Shown piece after piece: positions 25,779 through 34,246 of a stretch of 40,008 nucleotides of DNA (the first letter of the stretch is position 1; every line of letters starts with the position of its first letter). The position numbers and the translations under genes are program-made. The notes beneath the pieces are model-generated. The model searched no databases. It was given only the letters and a program-made list of their open reading frames with translations, and was not told the DNA's origin. This DNA comes from Pseudomonadota bacterium (GTDB lineage: Bacteria; Pseudomonadota; Gammaproteobacteria; Burkholderiales; Burkholderiaceae_E), in the NCBI GenBank assembly GCA_029779755.1, contig JAKOZZ010000040.1, positions 1 through 40,008 on the forward strand, given 5' to 3'.

Positions 25779-26990
25779 ATGCTGAACATCCCCGGACTGC
25801 AGTTCGACCTCGGCGAGGACATCGCGATGCTGCGCGATTCCCTGCAGCAGTTCACGGCCGCCGAGATCACGCCGCGCGCCGGCGAGATCGACCGCACCGA
25901 CCAGTTCCCGATGGACCTGTGGCGCAAGTTCGGCGCGCTCGGCGTGCTCGGCATGACGGTGCCCGAGGAGTACGGCGGCACCGACATGGGCTACCTCGCG
26001 CACATCGTGGCCATGGAGGAGATCTCCCGCGGCTCGGCCTCGGTGGGCCTGTCGTACGGCGCGCACTCCAACCTGTGCGTGAATCAGATCATGCGCAACG
26101 GCACCACGGCGCAGCGCGCGCGGTACCTGCCCAAGCTGGTCAGCGGCGAGCACGTCGGCGCGCTGGCCATGTCCGAGCCCGGCGCCGGGTCGGACGTGAT
26201 CTCGATGAAGCTGCGCGCCGAGCGCAAGGGCGACCGCTGGATCCTGAACGGCTCCAAGATGTGGATCACCAACGGCCCCGACGCCGACGTGATGGTCATC
26301 TACGCCAAGAACGACCCGGCCGCCGGCCCGCGCGGCATCACCGCGTTCCTGGTCGAGAAGGGCTTCAAGGGCTTCTCGGTCGCGCAGAAGCTCGACAAGC
26401 TGGGCATGCGCGGCAGCCACACCGGCGAGCTGGTGTTCCAGGACTGCGAGGTGCCCGCCGAGAACGTGCTGGGCGGCGTCGACGACAACCCGCTGGCCGG
26501 CGTGGGCCGCGGCGCCTACGTGCTGATGAGCGGTCTCGACTTCGAGCGCGCGGTGCTGTCCGGCGGGCCGCTGGGCATCATGTCCGCCTGCATGGACGTG
26601 GTCGTGCCCTACGTGCACGAGCGCAAGCAGTTCGGCCAGGCGATCGGCGAGTTCCAGCTGATGCAGGGCAAGATCGCCGACATGTACTCGACGATGATGG
26701 CCAGCCGCGCCTACGTGTACGAGGTCGGCCGGCAGTGCGACCGCTCGCGCGCCGGCAAGGTCGACGTGCGCACGCTGCGCAAGGACGCCGCCGGCGCGAT
26801 CCTGTTCAGCGCCGAGAAGGCGACCTGGATGGCCGGCGAGGCGCTGCAGTGCCTGGGCGGCAACGGCTACATCAACGAGTACCCGACCGGCCGTCTGTGG
26901 CGCGACGCCAAGCTGTACGAGATCGGCGCCGGCACGTCCGAGATCCGCCGCATGCTCATCGGCCGCGAACTCTTCTCCGAGACCGCCTGA
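25779..26990 (+). CDS. liuA: Isovaleryl-CoA dehydrogenase
   Basis: A flavoprotein that oxidises isovaleryl-CoA to 3-methylcrotonyl-CoA in leucine degradation, passing electrons to ETF. The 403 residues show the acyl-CoA dehydrogenase fold, with [11 protein letters not shown] and [20 protein letters not shown] contacting FAD. The catalytic base is E256 in [16 protein letters not shown]. Location of the base on this helix, and not in the C-terminal motif, is the mark of isovaleryl-CoA dehydrogenases. The C-terminal motif reads [17 protein letters not shown], with Gly-Ala where other acyl-CoA dehydrogenases have catalytic Glu-Gly. It follows the regulator by 45 bases. The remaining leucine genes (liuB, liuC, liuD, liuE) are not in the window. 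Confidence 0.95.
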   Translation: MLNIPGLQFDLGEDIAMLRDSLQQFTAAEITPRAGEIDRTDQFPMDLWRKFGALGVLGMTVPEEYGGTDMGYLAHIVAMEEISRGSASVGLSYGAHSNLCVNQIMRNGTTAQRARYLPKLVSGEHVGALAMSEPGAGSDVISMKLRAERKGDRWILNGSKMWITNGPDADVMVIYAKNDPAAGPRGITAFLVEKGFKGFSVAQKLDKLGMRGSHTGELVFQDCEVPAENVLGGVDDNPLAGVGRGAYVLMSGLDFERAVLSGGPLGIMSACMDVVVPYVHERKQFGQAIGEFQLMQGKIADMYSTMMASRAYVYEVGRQCDRSRAGKVDVRTLRKDAAGAILFSAEKATWMAGEALQCLGGNGYINEYPTGRLWRDAKLYEIGAGTSEIRRMLIGRELFSETA

Positions 26991-27086
26991 CGCCCACCGG
27001 GCACGCCCGTCGCCTGCGCAGCGGGCGCCCTGCCGGCGCCGGCCGCGCCGGAGCCGGCGCACAACGACTCCACGGGTCCGACACGC

Positions 27087-28832
27087 ATGTCCAAGGAACG
27101 CGCCCGCAGCATCGCCGAAGCCATCCTGGCGGGGTTCGACCGCCACTACGGCCTCTTCCGCTACAACGCGCAGCAGGCCAAGACCCAGTACGAGCTGGGC
27201 CGGTGGCACACGATCCGCCGCCTCGCACGCGAGCGCATCGCGTTCTACGACCAGCGCGTGCTCGAGGCGGTGCGCCGGATGGAGTCAGAGTTCCGCGCCA
27301 GCGACCTCGACGGCACGGTGTGGCCGGACGTCAAGCGCCACTACGTGAACCTGCTGGCCGAGCACCGCCAGCCGGAGCTCGCCGAGACCTTCTTCAACTC
27401 GGTCTGCACCAAGATCCTGCACCGCGAGTACTTCCGCAACGACATCATCTTCGTGCGGCCGGCGGTGTCCACCGAATACCTGGACGGCGATCCGCCCTCG
27501 TTCCGCGTGTACTACCCCACGCGCACCGGCTGGACCGCCGCGCTGCGGCAGGTGATCATCGACGTCGGCTTCGCCTGCCCGTTCGTCGACTTCGAGCGCG
27601 ACCTGCGCCTGGTGCGCGACGCGGCGCGCGCCCAGTTCGAGAAGAACTTCGTCGCTGCGATCGATTGCCAGATCCAGGTGCTGCGCACGCCCTTCTTCCG
27701 CAACAAGGGCTGCTACCTGATCGGCCGCTTCATCAACGACGGCGAGCTCGTGCCCTTCGCGATCCCGATCCTGCAGGATTCGCAGGGCCGCCTGTACATC
27801 GACACGGTGCTGTTCGGCGGCGACCGCATCGAGGCGCTGTTCAACTTCTCGCGCGCCTACTTCATGGTCGACATGAACGTGCCGTCGGCGTACGTGCAGT
27901 TCCTCAAGACGCTGATGCCGACCAAGCCCGAGTCGGAGCTGTACACGATGCTCGGCCTGCACAAGCAGGGCAAGACGATGTTCTATCGCGACCTGCTGCA
28001 CCACCTGCGGCACTCGACCGACCAGTTCGTGATCGCCCCCGGCATCAAGGGGCTGGTGATGGCGGTGTTCACGCTGCCCTCGTTCCCGTACGTGTTCAAG
28101 ATCATCAAGGACAAGCGCCGCAAGGAGATGACGCGCGAGTTCATCCAGGGGCAGTACCAGCTGGTGAAGTTCCACGACCGCGTCGGGCGCATGGCCGACA
28201 CCTGGGAGTACTCCGACGTGTCGTTCCCGCGCGCGCGCATCGACGCCGCCCTGATGGCCGAGCTCAAGGACGTCGCACCGTCGATCGTGCACGAGGAGGG
28301 CGACCGGGTCGTGATCCGGCACGTGTACATCGAGCGCCGCATGGTGCCCCTCAACATCTACCTGGAGCGCGCCGATGCGCTCGAGCGCGAGCACGCGGTG
28401 ATCGAGTACGGCGACGCCATCAAGCAGATGGTCGCGGCCAACATCTTCCCGGGCGACATGCTCTACAAGAACTTCGGCGTCACGCGCCAGAACCGGGTGG
28501 TGTTCTACGACTACGACGAGGTCGCCTACCTGACCGACTGCAACTTCCGCCGCATCCCGCCGCCGCGCACGCCCGAGGACGAGATGTCGGCGGAGCCCTG
28601 GTACACGGTCGGCCCGCACGACGTCTTCCCGGAGGAGTTCGCCACCTTCCTGCTGGGCGACCCGAAGGTGCGCGAGATCTTCATGCGCCACCACGCCGAG
28701 CTGCTCGACGCCGGCTACTGGCAGGAGCGCCAGAAGCGCATCCGCGAGGGCGTGCTCGAGGACGTGTTCCCCTACCCGGACGCGCTGCGCTTCAAGCACC
28801 GGCTCGCCGGCGGCGCCCAGGCGGCCGCATGA
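27087..28832 (+). CDS. aceK: Isocitrate dehydrogenase kinase/phosphatase
   Basis: A bifunctional enzyme that phosphorylates isocitrate dehydrogenase to inactivate it, and removes the phosphate again. It sets the split between the TCA cycle and the glyoxylate shunt. The 581 residues match the family length. The N-terminal half is the AceK regulatory domain. The kinase-like half shows GIKGLVMAVFTLPSFPYVFK with K338, HDRVGRMADTWEY, IERRMVPLNIYLE, GDMLYKNFGVTR with D457 and VVFYDYDE with D475. The two Asp residues fall at the same numbers as the catalytic and metal-binding Asp of E. coli AceK. aceA and aceB are not adjacent. The gene lies in an acyl-CoA catabolic run. Confidence 0.97.
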   Translation: MSKERARSIAEAILAGFDRHYGLFRYNAQQAKTQYELGRWHTIRRLARERIAFYDQRVLEAVRRMESEFRASDLDGTVWPDVKRHYVNLLAEHRQPELAETFFNSVCTKILHREYFRNDIIFVRPAVSTEYLDGDPPSFRVYYPTRTGWTAALRQVIIDVGFACPFVDFERDLRLVRDAARAQFEKNFVAAIDCQIQVLRTPFFRNKGCYLIGRFINDGELVPFAIPILQDSQGRLYIDTVLFGGDRIEALFNFSRAYFMVDMNVPSAYVQFLKTLMPTKPESELYTMLGLHKQGKTMFYRDLLHHLRHSTDQFVIAPGIKGLVMAVFTLPSFPYVFKIIKDKRRKEMTREFIQGQYQLVKFHDRVGRMADTWEYSDVSFPRARIDAALMAELKDVAPSIVHEEGDRVVIRHVYIERRMVPLNIYLERADALEREHAVIEYGDAIKQMVAANIFPGDMLYKNFGVTRQNRVVFYDYDEVAYLTDCNFRRIPPPRTPEDEMSAEPWYTVGPHDVFPEEFATFLLGDPKVREIFMRHHAELLDAGYWQERQKRIREGVLEDVFPYPDALRFKHRLAGGAQAAA

Positions 28833-28852
28833 CGCCGCGCGGTTCGACAAGT

Positions 28853-28877
28853 GCCGCGGGATGGTTCATCCTGCGGC
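28853..28877. terminator. 11-bp hairpin between aceK and thiolase
   Basis: GCCGCGGGATG pairs with CATCCTGCGGC around a GTT loop, with a single G-T wobble. It starts 20 bases after the aceK stop in a 118-base gap. CTCCTGCTCC follows in place of a T run. It may attenuate read-through from aceK into the thiolase gene or stabilise the aceK 3' end. Confidence 0.5.
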
Positions 28878-28950
28878 CTCCTGCTCCCCGACATCCCCCG
28901 GCGCCCGCCGCCCGGGGCGCATTCCCGTTTCAATCCACAGGAGTCTCCAA

Positions 28951-30132
28951 ATGAGCGATCCGATCGTCATCGTTTCCGCCGCCCGCACGCCGATCGGCGG
29001 CATGCTCGGCGACTTCGCCAACGTCAGTGCCGCCGAACTCGGCGCAGTCGCCATCCGGGCGGCCGTCGAGCGCGCGGGCGTCAAGGGCGAGGACGTCGGC
29101 GAGGTCTTCTTCGGCAACTGCCTGATGGCCGGCCAGGGCCAGGCGCCCGCGCGCCAGGCGACGCTCGCCGCGGGCCTGCCGCAGTCGGCCGGCGCCGTCA
29201 CACTGTCCAAGATGTGCGGCTCGGGCCTGAAGACCGTGATGCTCGCCCACGACCTGCTGCAGGTCGGCACCCACGACGTGATCGTGGCCGGCGGCATGGA
29301 GAGCATGACCAACGCGCCGCACCTGCTGGTGGGCGCGCGCAAGGGCTACCGCTACGGCGCGGCCACCATGTACGACCACATGGCGATGGACGGCCTGGAG
29401 GACGCCTACGAGCGCGGCAAGGCGATGGGCGTGTTCGCCGAGTCGTGCGTGGCCAAATACGAGTTCACCCGCGAAGCGCAGGACCAGTTCGCGATCACCT
29501 CGACCGAGCGCGCGATCGCCGCCAACAAGGACGGCAGCTTCGCCTGGGAGATGGCGCCCGTCACGATCAAGGGCAAGGCCGGCGACACCGTGATCGACAA
29601 GGACGAGCAGCCGTTCAAGGCCAAGCTCGACAAGATCCCCGGGCTGAAGCCGGCGTTCAAGAAGGACGGCACGATCACCGCCGCCAACGCGTCGTCGATC
29701 TCCGACGGCGCCGCCGCGCTGGTGCTGATGCGCGCCTCGACGGCCGCCGCCAAGGGCCTCAAGCCGATCGCCCGCATCGTCGCGCACAGCACGCACGCGC
29801 ACGCGCCCGAGTGGTTCACCACGGCGCCGGTCGGCGCGATCCAGAAGGTGCTGGCCAAGTCCAACTGGAAGGTCGGCGACGTCGACCTGTGGGAGGTCAA
29901 CGAGGCGTTCGCCGCGGTCACGATGGCGGCGATGAAGGAGTTCGACCTGCCGCACGCGAAGGTCAACATCCACGGCGGCGCCTGCGCGCTGGGCCACCCG
30001 ATCGGCGCGTCCGGCGCCCGCATCCTCGTCACGCTGCTGGGCGCGCTGCGCAAGACCGGCGGCAGGAAGGGCGTCGCTTCGCTGTGCATCGGCGGCGGCG
30101 AGGCGGTGGCGGTCAGCGTCGAGATGCTCTGA
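28951..30132 (+). CDS. Acetyl-CoA C-acetyltransferase (thiolase)
   Basis: A biosynthetic-type thiolase that condenses two acetyl-CoA to acetoacetyl-CoA or runs in reverse in degradation. The 393-residue protein has the nucleophile C89 in LSKMCGSGLK, the NEAFA motif, H349 in GGACALGHPIGASGAR and the second catalytic C379 in SLCIGGGEAVA. Length and the GGGEA ending are typical of PhaA/AtoB. The ATG at 28951 is preceded by ACAGGAG. An upstream in-frame ATG at 28861 falls in the hairpin and is rejected. The acetoacetate formed at the end of leucine degradation would be a natural substrate after activation. A polyhydroxybutyrate role is also possible, but no phaB or phaC is nearby. Confidence 0.94.
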   Translation: MSDPIVIVSAARTPIGGMLGDFANVSAAELGAVAIRAAVERAGVKGEDVGEVFFGNCLMAGQGQAPARQATLAAGLPQSAGAVTLSKMCGSGLKTVMLAHDLLQVGTHDVIVAGGMESMTNAPHLLVGARKGYRYGAATMYDHMAMDGLEDAYERGKAMGVFAESCVAKYEFTREAQDQFAITSTERAIAANKDGSFAWEMAPVTIKGKAGDTVIDKDEQPFKAKLDKIPGLKPAFKKDGTITAANASSISDGAAALVLMRASTAAAKGLKPIARIVAHSTHAHAPEWFTTAPVGAIQKVLAKSNWKVGDVDLWEVNEAFAAVTMAAMKEFDLPHAKVNIHGGACALGHPIGASGARILVTLLGALRKTGGRKGVASLCIGGGEAVAVSVEML

Positions 30133-30134
30133 CC

Positions 30135-30812
30135 GTGCCTTCGGCCCTGATCCTCGGCGCGTCGCGCGGCATCGGCCTGGAGTTCGTCCGGCAGTACCTG
30201 GGCGAAGGCTGGACGGTGCACGCGACGTACCGCAGCGAAGCCGACCGGGTGCGGCTGCGCGACCTGGGTGCGCACACGCTGAAGCTGGACGTGCAGGACA
30301 TCAACGACCTGGCCGGCATCGCGTGGCAGCTCGACGGCGAGCCGCTGGACGTGGCGCTGGTCAACGCGGGGGTCTACGGCCCCCGCGCCAGCACCGTCCG
30401 GCAGCCGCCGTCGGACGCCGAGTTCGACCTGGTGTTCCGCACCAACGTGCTGTCGGCGATGCGCCTCGTGCCGGTGATCGCGCCGCTGCTGGCGCCGTCG
30501 CGCGGCACGCTGGCGTTCCTGTCCAGCCGCATGGGCTCGATCGCCGAGGCCGGCGCCAGCTACGGCATGCTGTACCGCGTGTCGAAGGCGGCGGTCAACA
30601 TGGTCGCCAAGCTCGCGCATGCCGACTTCGCGCCGCTGGGCGTGCGCGTGCTGTCGCTGCATCCGGGCTGGGTGCGCACCGACATGGGCGGCCCCAATGC
30701 CGACGTCGACGTGACCGACAGCGTCACCGGACTGCGGCACGTGATCGGCAGCCCCGGCGCGTTCCCGGGCGGCTGCTTCTACGACTACCGCGGGCAGTCG
30801 CTGGCCTGGTAG
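30135..30812 (+). CDS. Short-chain dehydrogenase/reductase family oxidoreductase
   Basis: A 225-residue NAD(P)-dependent SDR. The dinucleotide loop LILGASRGIG is at residues 5-14, NAG follows near 78, and the active-site pair is Y147 and K151 in LYRVSKAAVNM. The post-catalytic LHPGWVRTDMGG is typical of the C-factor/CsgA-like subgroup. The start is GTG at 30135, two bases after the thiolase stop, so translation is probably coupled. No in-frame ATG precedes the nucleotide loop. Substrate unknown. The neighbourhood suggests a hydroxyacyl or ketoacyl compound, but that is inference. Confidence 0.87.
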   Translation: MPSALILGASRGIGLEFVRQYLGEGWTVHATYRSEADRVRLRDLGAHTLKLDVQDINDLAGIAWQLDGEPLDVALVNAGVYGPRASTVRQPPSDAEFDLVFRTNVLSAMRLVPVIAPLLAPSRGTLAFLSSRMGSIAEAGASYGMLYRVSKAAVNMVAKLAHADFAPLGVRVLSLHPGWVRTDMGGPNADVDVTDSVTGLRHVIGSPGAFPGGCFYDYRGQSLAW

Positions 30813-30858
30813 TGCGGCGTCGCGGCGTGACCGGCACGTTTCAGGAGCCTTTCCTTTC

Positions 30859-31248
30859 ATGAGCGACCGTACCCTGATCTCCTCCGGATCCAGCTTCGAA
30901 GCGCTGGCCGGCTATTCGCGCGCCGTCGTCGTCGGTGACGACGTGCTGGTGTCCGGCACCACCGGCTTCGACTACACGCGCATGACGATCGCCCACGACG
31001 CCGTTGCGCAGACCCACCAGTGCTTCGCCAACATCGCGCAGGCGCTGGCGCAGGCGGGCTGCACGCTCGACGACGTGGTGCGCGTGCAGTACCTGCTCAC
31101 CGACGCTGCGCTGTTCGAGCCGCTGGCGCCGATCTTCGGCCAGTACTTCCGCATCGCGCGGCCGGCCGCCACCGCGATGGTGGTCGGCCTGGTCGACCCG
31201 CGCATGAAGATCGAGATCCAGGTGACCGCGCGCCGGCGCAGCGTGTGA
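30859..31248 (+). CDS. RidA-family protein
   Basis: A 129-residue protein of the YjgF/YER057c/UK114 family. Classical RidA hydrolyses reactive enamine/imine intermediates to ketoacids. The conserved Arg that holds the carboxylate is R101 in RIARPAATAMVV and the conserved Glu is E119 in MKIEIQVTA, so the active-site pair is retained. The N-terminal half differs from RidA itself (TTGFDYTRMTIAHDAVAQTHQC), placing it in one of the Rid subgroups with catabolic roles. It has a GGAG 13 bases before the ATG and lies between the SDR and an acyl-CoA dehydrogenase. Confidence 0.88.
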   Translation: MSDRTLISSGSSFEALAGYSRAVVVGDDVLVSGTTGFDYTRMTIAHDAVAQTHQCFANIAQALAQAGCTLDDVVRVQYLLTDAALFEPLAPIFGQYFRIARPAATAMVVGLVDPRMKIEIQVTARRRSV

Positions 31249-31308
31249 ACCGCGCGCGCCGGGCCCACGCGCGCCCGGGCCGCCCCCTCCAACAACACAG
31301 GACCTCCG

Positions 31309-32454
31309 ATGCTGTTGACCGAAGACCAGCGCATGGTGCGTGACGCCGTGCGCCAGTTCGTGCAGGCCGAGATCGCGCCCAACGCGGCGCTCTGGGACAA
31401 GAACAACACCTTCCCGCGCGACGCGCTGCGCGGGCTCGCGCAGCTCGGCTGCTTCGGCATCGCGGTGCCGGAGGCGCTGGGCGGTGCGGGCCTGAACTAC
31501 GTCGCGCTCGCCCTCATCATCGAGGAGATCGCCGCCGGTGACGGCGCCACCTCCACGATCGTGTCGGTCAACAACTGCCCGGTGTGCTCGATCCTGCTCG
31601 CGTGGGCCAACCCGGCCCAGCAGCAGCGCTGGCTCGCGCCGCTGGCCGCAGGCGAGATGCTCGGCGCGTTCTGCCTGACCGAACCGCACGTCGGCTCCGA
31701 GGCTTCCGGCCTGCGCACGACCGCGCGGCGCGACGGCGACCACTACGTGCTCGACGGGGTCAAGCAGTTCATCACCTCGGGCAGCACCGCCGACGTCGCG
31801 ATCGTGATGGCCGTCACCGACAGGACGGCCGGCAAGCGCGGCATCTCCGCCTTCCTGGTGCCGACGGACACGCCCGGCTACGTCGTCGCCCGGCTCGAGG
31901 ACAAGCTCGGCCAGCACGCGTCCGACACCGCGCAGATCGTCTTCGAGAACTGCCGCATCCCGGCGGAGCACCTGATCGGCGAGGAGGGCCAGGGCCTGAA
32001 GATCGCGCTGTCCGGGCTGGAAGGCGGGCGCATCGGCATCGCCTCGCAGAGCGTCGGCATGGCGCGCGCCGCGTTCGAGGCGGCACTTCGCTACTCGAAG
32101 GAGCGGGTCGCCTTCGGCGAGGCGATCTTCAACCACCAGGCGCTGCAGTTCCGGCTGGCCGACATGGCCACGCAGATCGAGGCCGCGCGTCAGCTGATCC
32201 TGCACGCGGCCAGCCTGAAGGACGCCGGCCAGCCCTGCCTGAAGGAGGCCGCGATGGCCAAGCTGTTCGCCTCCGAGATGGCCGAGCGCGTGTGCTCCGA
32301 CGCCATCCAGATCCACGGCGGCTACGGCTACCTGGCCGATTTCCCGGTCGAGCGCATCTACCGCGACGTGCGCGTGTCGCAGATCTACGAGGGCACCAGC
32401 GACATCCAGCGCATCCTGATCGGCCGGGCGCTCGCCGCCGACGGCAGCGGCTGA
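31309..32454 (+). CDS. Short-chain acyl-CoA dehydrogenase
   Basis: A 381-residue FAD enzyme that introduces a 2,3 double bond into an acyl-CoA. FAD/substrate contacts are seen in [15 protein letters not shown] and [19 protein letters not shown]. The catalytic base is E361 in the C-terminal [18 protein letters not shown], the position used by short- and medium-chain and 2-methyl-branched acyl-CoA dehydrogenases. This contrasts with the isovaleryl-CoA enzyme in the same cluster. The [19 protein letters not shown] block is also present. 2-methylbutyryl-CoA or butyryl-CoA are plausible substrates, which would extend the cluster from leucine to isoleucine. It is followed 42 bases later by a hydrolase gene. 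Confidence 0.94.
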   Translation: MLLTEDQRMVRDAVRQFVQAEIAPNAALWDKNNTFPRDALRGLAQLGCFGIAVPEALGGAGLNYVALALIIEEIAAGDGATSTIVSVNNCPVCSILLAWANPAQQQRWLAPLAAGEMLGAFCLTEPHVGSEASGLRTTARRDGDHYVLDGVKQFITSGSTADVAIVMAVTDRTAGKRGISAFLVPTDTPGYVVARLEDKLGQHASDTAQIVFENCRIPAEHLIGEEGQGLKIALSGLEGGRIGIASQSVGMARAAFEAALRYSKERVAFGEAIFNHQALQFRLADMATQIEAARQLILHAASLKDAGQPCLKEAAMAKLFASEMAERVCSDAIQIHGGYGYLADFPVERIYRDVRVSQIYEGTSDIQRILIGRALAADGSG

Positions 32455-32496
32455 GCGCGCGTCGTACCATGGCGCCTCCAACGCAGGAGGAGCCCC

Positions 32497-33168
32497 ATGA
32501 CCGAAACCGTCACCCTGACCGCCGGCGACGGCGCCACGATCCCCGCCTTCGTCGCCCGGCCTGCCGGCCCGCCGCGCGGCTGCATCGTCGTCGTGCAGGA
32601 GATCTTCGGCGTCAACGAGCACATCCGCTGGGTCTGCACCGAGCAGTACGCCCGCGCCGGATTCCTCGCCGTTGCGCCCTGCTTCTTCGACCGGTTCGAG
32701 AAGGGCGTCGAGCTCGGCTACAACCCGGACGGCGTGGCACGCGGGCGCGCGCTCGTCGACCAGCTGGGCATGGACGCCCCGATGCGCGACATCCGCGCCG
32801 CCGCGCAGCAGGTCGGCGGCGGCCTGAAGACCGGCGTGGTCGGCTACTGCTGGGGCGGCTCGGTGGCCTTCCTGGCCGCCACCCGGCTGGGGTTGCCGGC
32901 CGTGGGGTTCTACGGCGGGCGGACCGTGCCCTTCGTGCACGAGCGGCCGCAGGCACCGGTGATGCTGCACTTCGGCGAGCAGGACGCGATGATCCCGCCG
33001 ACCGCGATCGCGACGATCCGCGCCGCGGCGCCGCAGGCCGAGGTGTTCACCTACCCGGCCGGCCACGGCTTCAACCGCTTCGGCCATCCCGACTGGCACG
33101 AGGCGTCGGCCACGCTGGCGCTGCAGCGCTCGATCGCGTTCTTCGAGCGCGCGCTCGCTCAGGGCTGA
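32497..33168 (+). CDS. Dienelactone hydrolase family protein
   Basis: A 223-residue alpha/beta hydrolase. The Cys-Asp-His triad of dienelactone hydrolase is visible: C118 in GYCWGGS, D163 in GEQDAMIP and H190 in PAGHGFNR. The N-terminal VVVQEIFGVNEHI contains the Glu that activates the Cys in the family. True dienelactone hydrolases open 4-carboxymethylenebutenolide in chlorocatechol degradation, but many genomic homologues act on other esters or lactones, and no chlorocatechol genes are seen. A strong AGGAGGAG precedes the ATG. The last 10 bases overlap the convergent GFA gene. Confidence 0.92.
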   Translation: MTETVTLTAGDGATIPAFVARPAGPPRGCIVVVQEIFGVNEHIRWVCTEQYARAGFLAVAPCFFDRFEKGVELGYNPDGVARGRALVDQLGMDAPMRDIRAAAQQVGGGLKTGVVGYCWGGSVAFLAATRLGLPAVGFYGGRTVPFVHERPQAPVMLHFGEQDAMIPPTAIATIRAAAPQAEVFTYPAGHGFNRFGHPDWHEASATLALQRSIAFFERALAQG

Positions 33169-33587
33169 CGCGCGGGCGGCCGGTTGCCTTCGTGGGCCTC
33201 GACTGCCGGGTCGATCAGCGTCCAGGGGCGCCGGCTGCGGGTCCAGATGTTCATCACGACCTGCAGCCCCTCGTGACGGTCGAGACTGCCGGCCTTCAGC
33301 ACCATGAACTCGCGCAGGTTGTCGCGCTGGCTGAAGATCGGTGCGCCGCAGTCGCCGCAGAAGTGCCGGTGCAGCACGTTGCCGCTGTCGGCCGGCTTCG
33401 TGAAGACACGCGGCGTGCCGCGCGTGATCGAGAACGCCGACGACGGCAGCAGCGCGTTGATGCTGGCGCCGGTGCCCGACGCCTTCTGGCAGTCGGTGCA
33501 GTGGCACGCGATCAGGTTCTGCACGGGGGCGCTGACGGCGTAACGGATGGCGCCGCAGAGGCAGCCACCGGTGAGCGGTTCGGACAT
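33159..33587 (-). CDS. GFA-family zinc protein
   Basis: A 142-residue member of the glutathione-dependent formaldehyde-activating (Gfa/CENP-V) fold. Two zinc sites are implied by C9 and C11 (GGCLCGAIRY), C28, C30 and C33 (CHCTDCQ), and C77 and C80 (HFCGDCGAP). Gfa itself speeds S-hydroxymethylglutathione formation. Most homologues have no known activity. I start at ATG 33587 (MSEPLTGGCLCG). The in-frame extension to 33623 would run into leuD. It follows leuD by 39 bases on the same strand, so it may be the last gene of that operon, and it overlaps the dienelactone hydrolase gene tail to tail. Confidence 0.87.
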   Translation of the reverse strand: MSEPLTGGCLCGAIRYAVSAPVQNLIACHCTDCQKASGTGASINALLPSSAFSITRGTPRVFTKPADSGNVLHRHFCGDCGAPIFSQRDNLREFMVLKAGSLDRHEGLQVVMNIWTRSRRPWTLIDPAVEAHEGNRPPARQP

Positions 33588-33626
33588 GTTGGGCTCCGGC
33601 AAGGGGGAAGGTGACGCCACCACGGC

Positions 33627-34238
33627 TCAGGTCAGCCAGGGCTGGGCGGCGAAGTGGCGCCGTTCGAAGGCGCGGATCTCCTCGGCATGCTGCAGCGTCA
33701 GGCCGACCGCGTCGAGCCCCGCGAGCAGCATCTGCCGGCGCAGCGCATCGAACGCGAACGCCAGCACCCGGCCGTCGCCGTGGCTGGTGACCGTCTGCGC
33801 GTCGAGATCGACGGTCATGCGACAGCGCGCCGGATCCGCCGCCAGCGTCATCAGGCGCTGCACTTCCTCGGCCGGCAGCACGATCGCCGGCACGCCGTTG
33901 CGGGCGCAGTTGTCCGCGAAGATGCCGCCGAAGCTGGTGCCGATCACGCAGCGCACGCCGAGTTCGCGCATCCCCCACACCGCATGCTCGCGGCTCGAGC
34001 CGCAGCCGAAGTTCGGCCCCGTCACCAGGATGCCGGCCTCGGTCCAGGGCGCGCGGTTCAGCACGAAGCCGGCACGCGGGCGGCCCGGCGCCTCGAAGCG
34101 CAGATCGAACAGGAAGCCGGCGCTCAGCCCGGCGCGATCGACGCCCCTGAGGAACTGCTTGGGCATGATCTGGTCGGTGTCGACGTTGGCCTGCGGCAAC
34201 GCCGCCGCCACGGCCGTGTGGGTGCGGAACGGTTCCAT
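33627..34238 (-). CDS. leuD: LeuD-like hydratase small subunit
   Basis: The swivelling small subunit of an aconitase-superfamily (de)hydratase, working with the LeuC-like large subunit to isomerise isopropylmalate or a related hydroxy-diacid. The 203-residue protein has the LeuD landmarks ANVDTDQIMPKQFLRGV, the GPNFGCGSSREHAVWGM loop (about 74-90) and GTSFGGIFADNCARNGVPAIVLP. It begins 8 bases after the large subunit. No leuB, leuA or ilv gene is near. It sits behind a TctC binding protein and an RraA-type aldolase, so a catabolic paralogue is likely. The symbol gives the family, not proven leucine biosynthesis. Confidence 0.86.
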   Translation of the reverse strand: MEPFRTHTAVAAALPQANVDTDQIMPKQFLRGVDRAGLSAGFLFDLRFEAPGRPRAGFVLNRAPWTEAGILVTGPNFGCGSSREHAVWGMRELGVRCVIGTSFGGIFADNCARNGVPAIVLPAEEVQRLMTLAADPARCRMTVDLDAQTVTSHGDGRVLAFAFDALRRQMLLAGLDAVGLTLQHAEEIRAFERRHFAAQPWLT

Positions 34239-34246
34239 CGCGATCC

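Noticed and set aside
27087-28832. Possibility that aceK marks an aceBAK glyoxylate operon
   Set aside because: No isocitrate lyase or malate synthase gene lies on either side. Neighbours are acyl-CoA enzymes.
30841-33978. 1,045-codon minus-strand frame opposite RidA, acyl-CoA dehydrogenase and dienelactone hydrolase genes
   Set aside because: It conflicts with three genes carrying intact catalytic motifs, and its own sequence is typical antisense high-GC coding noise.
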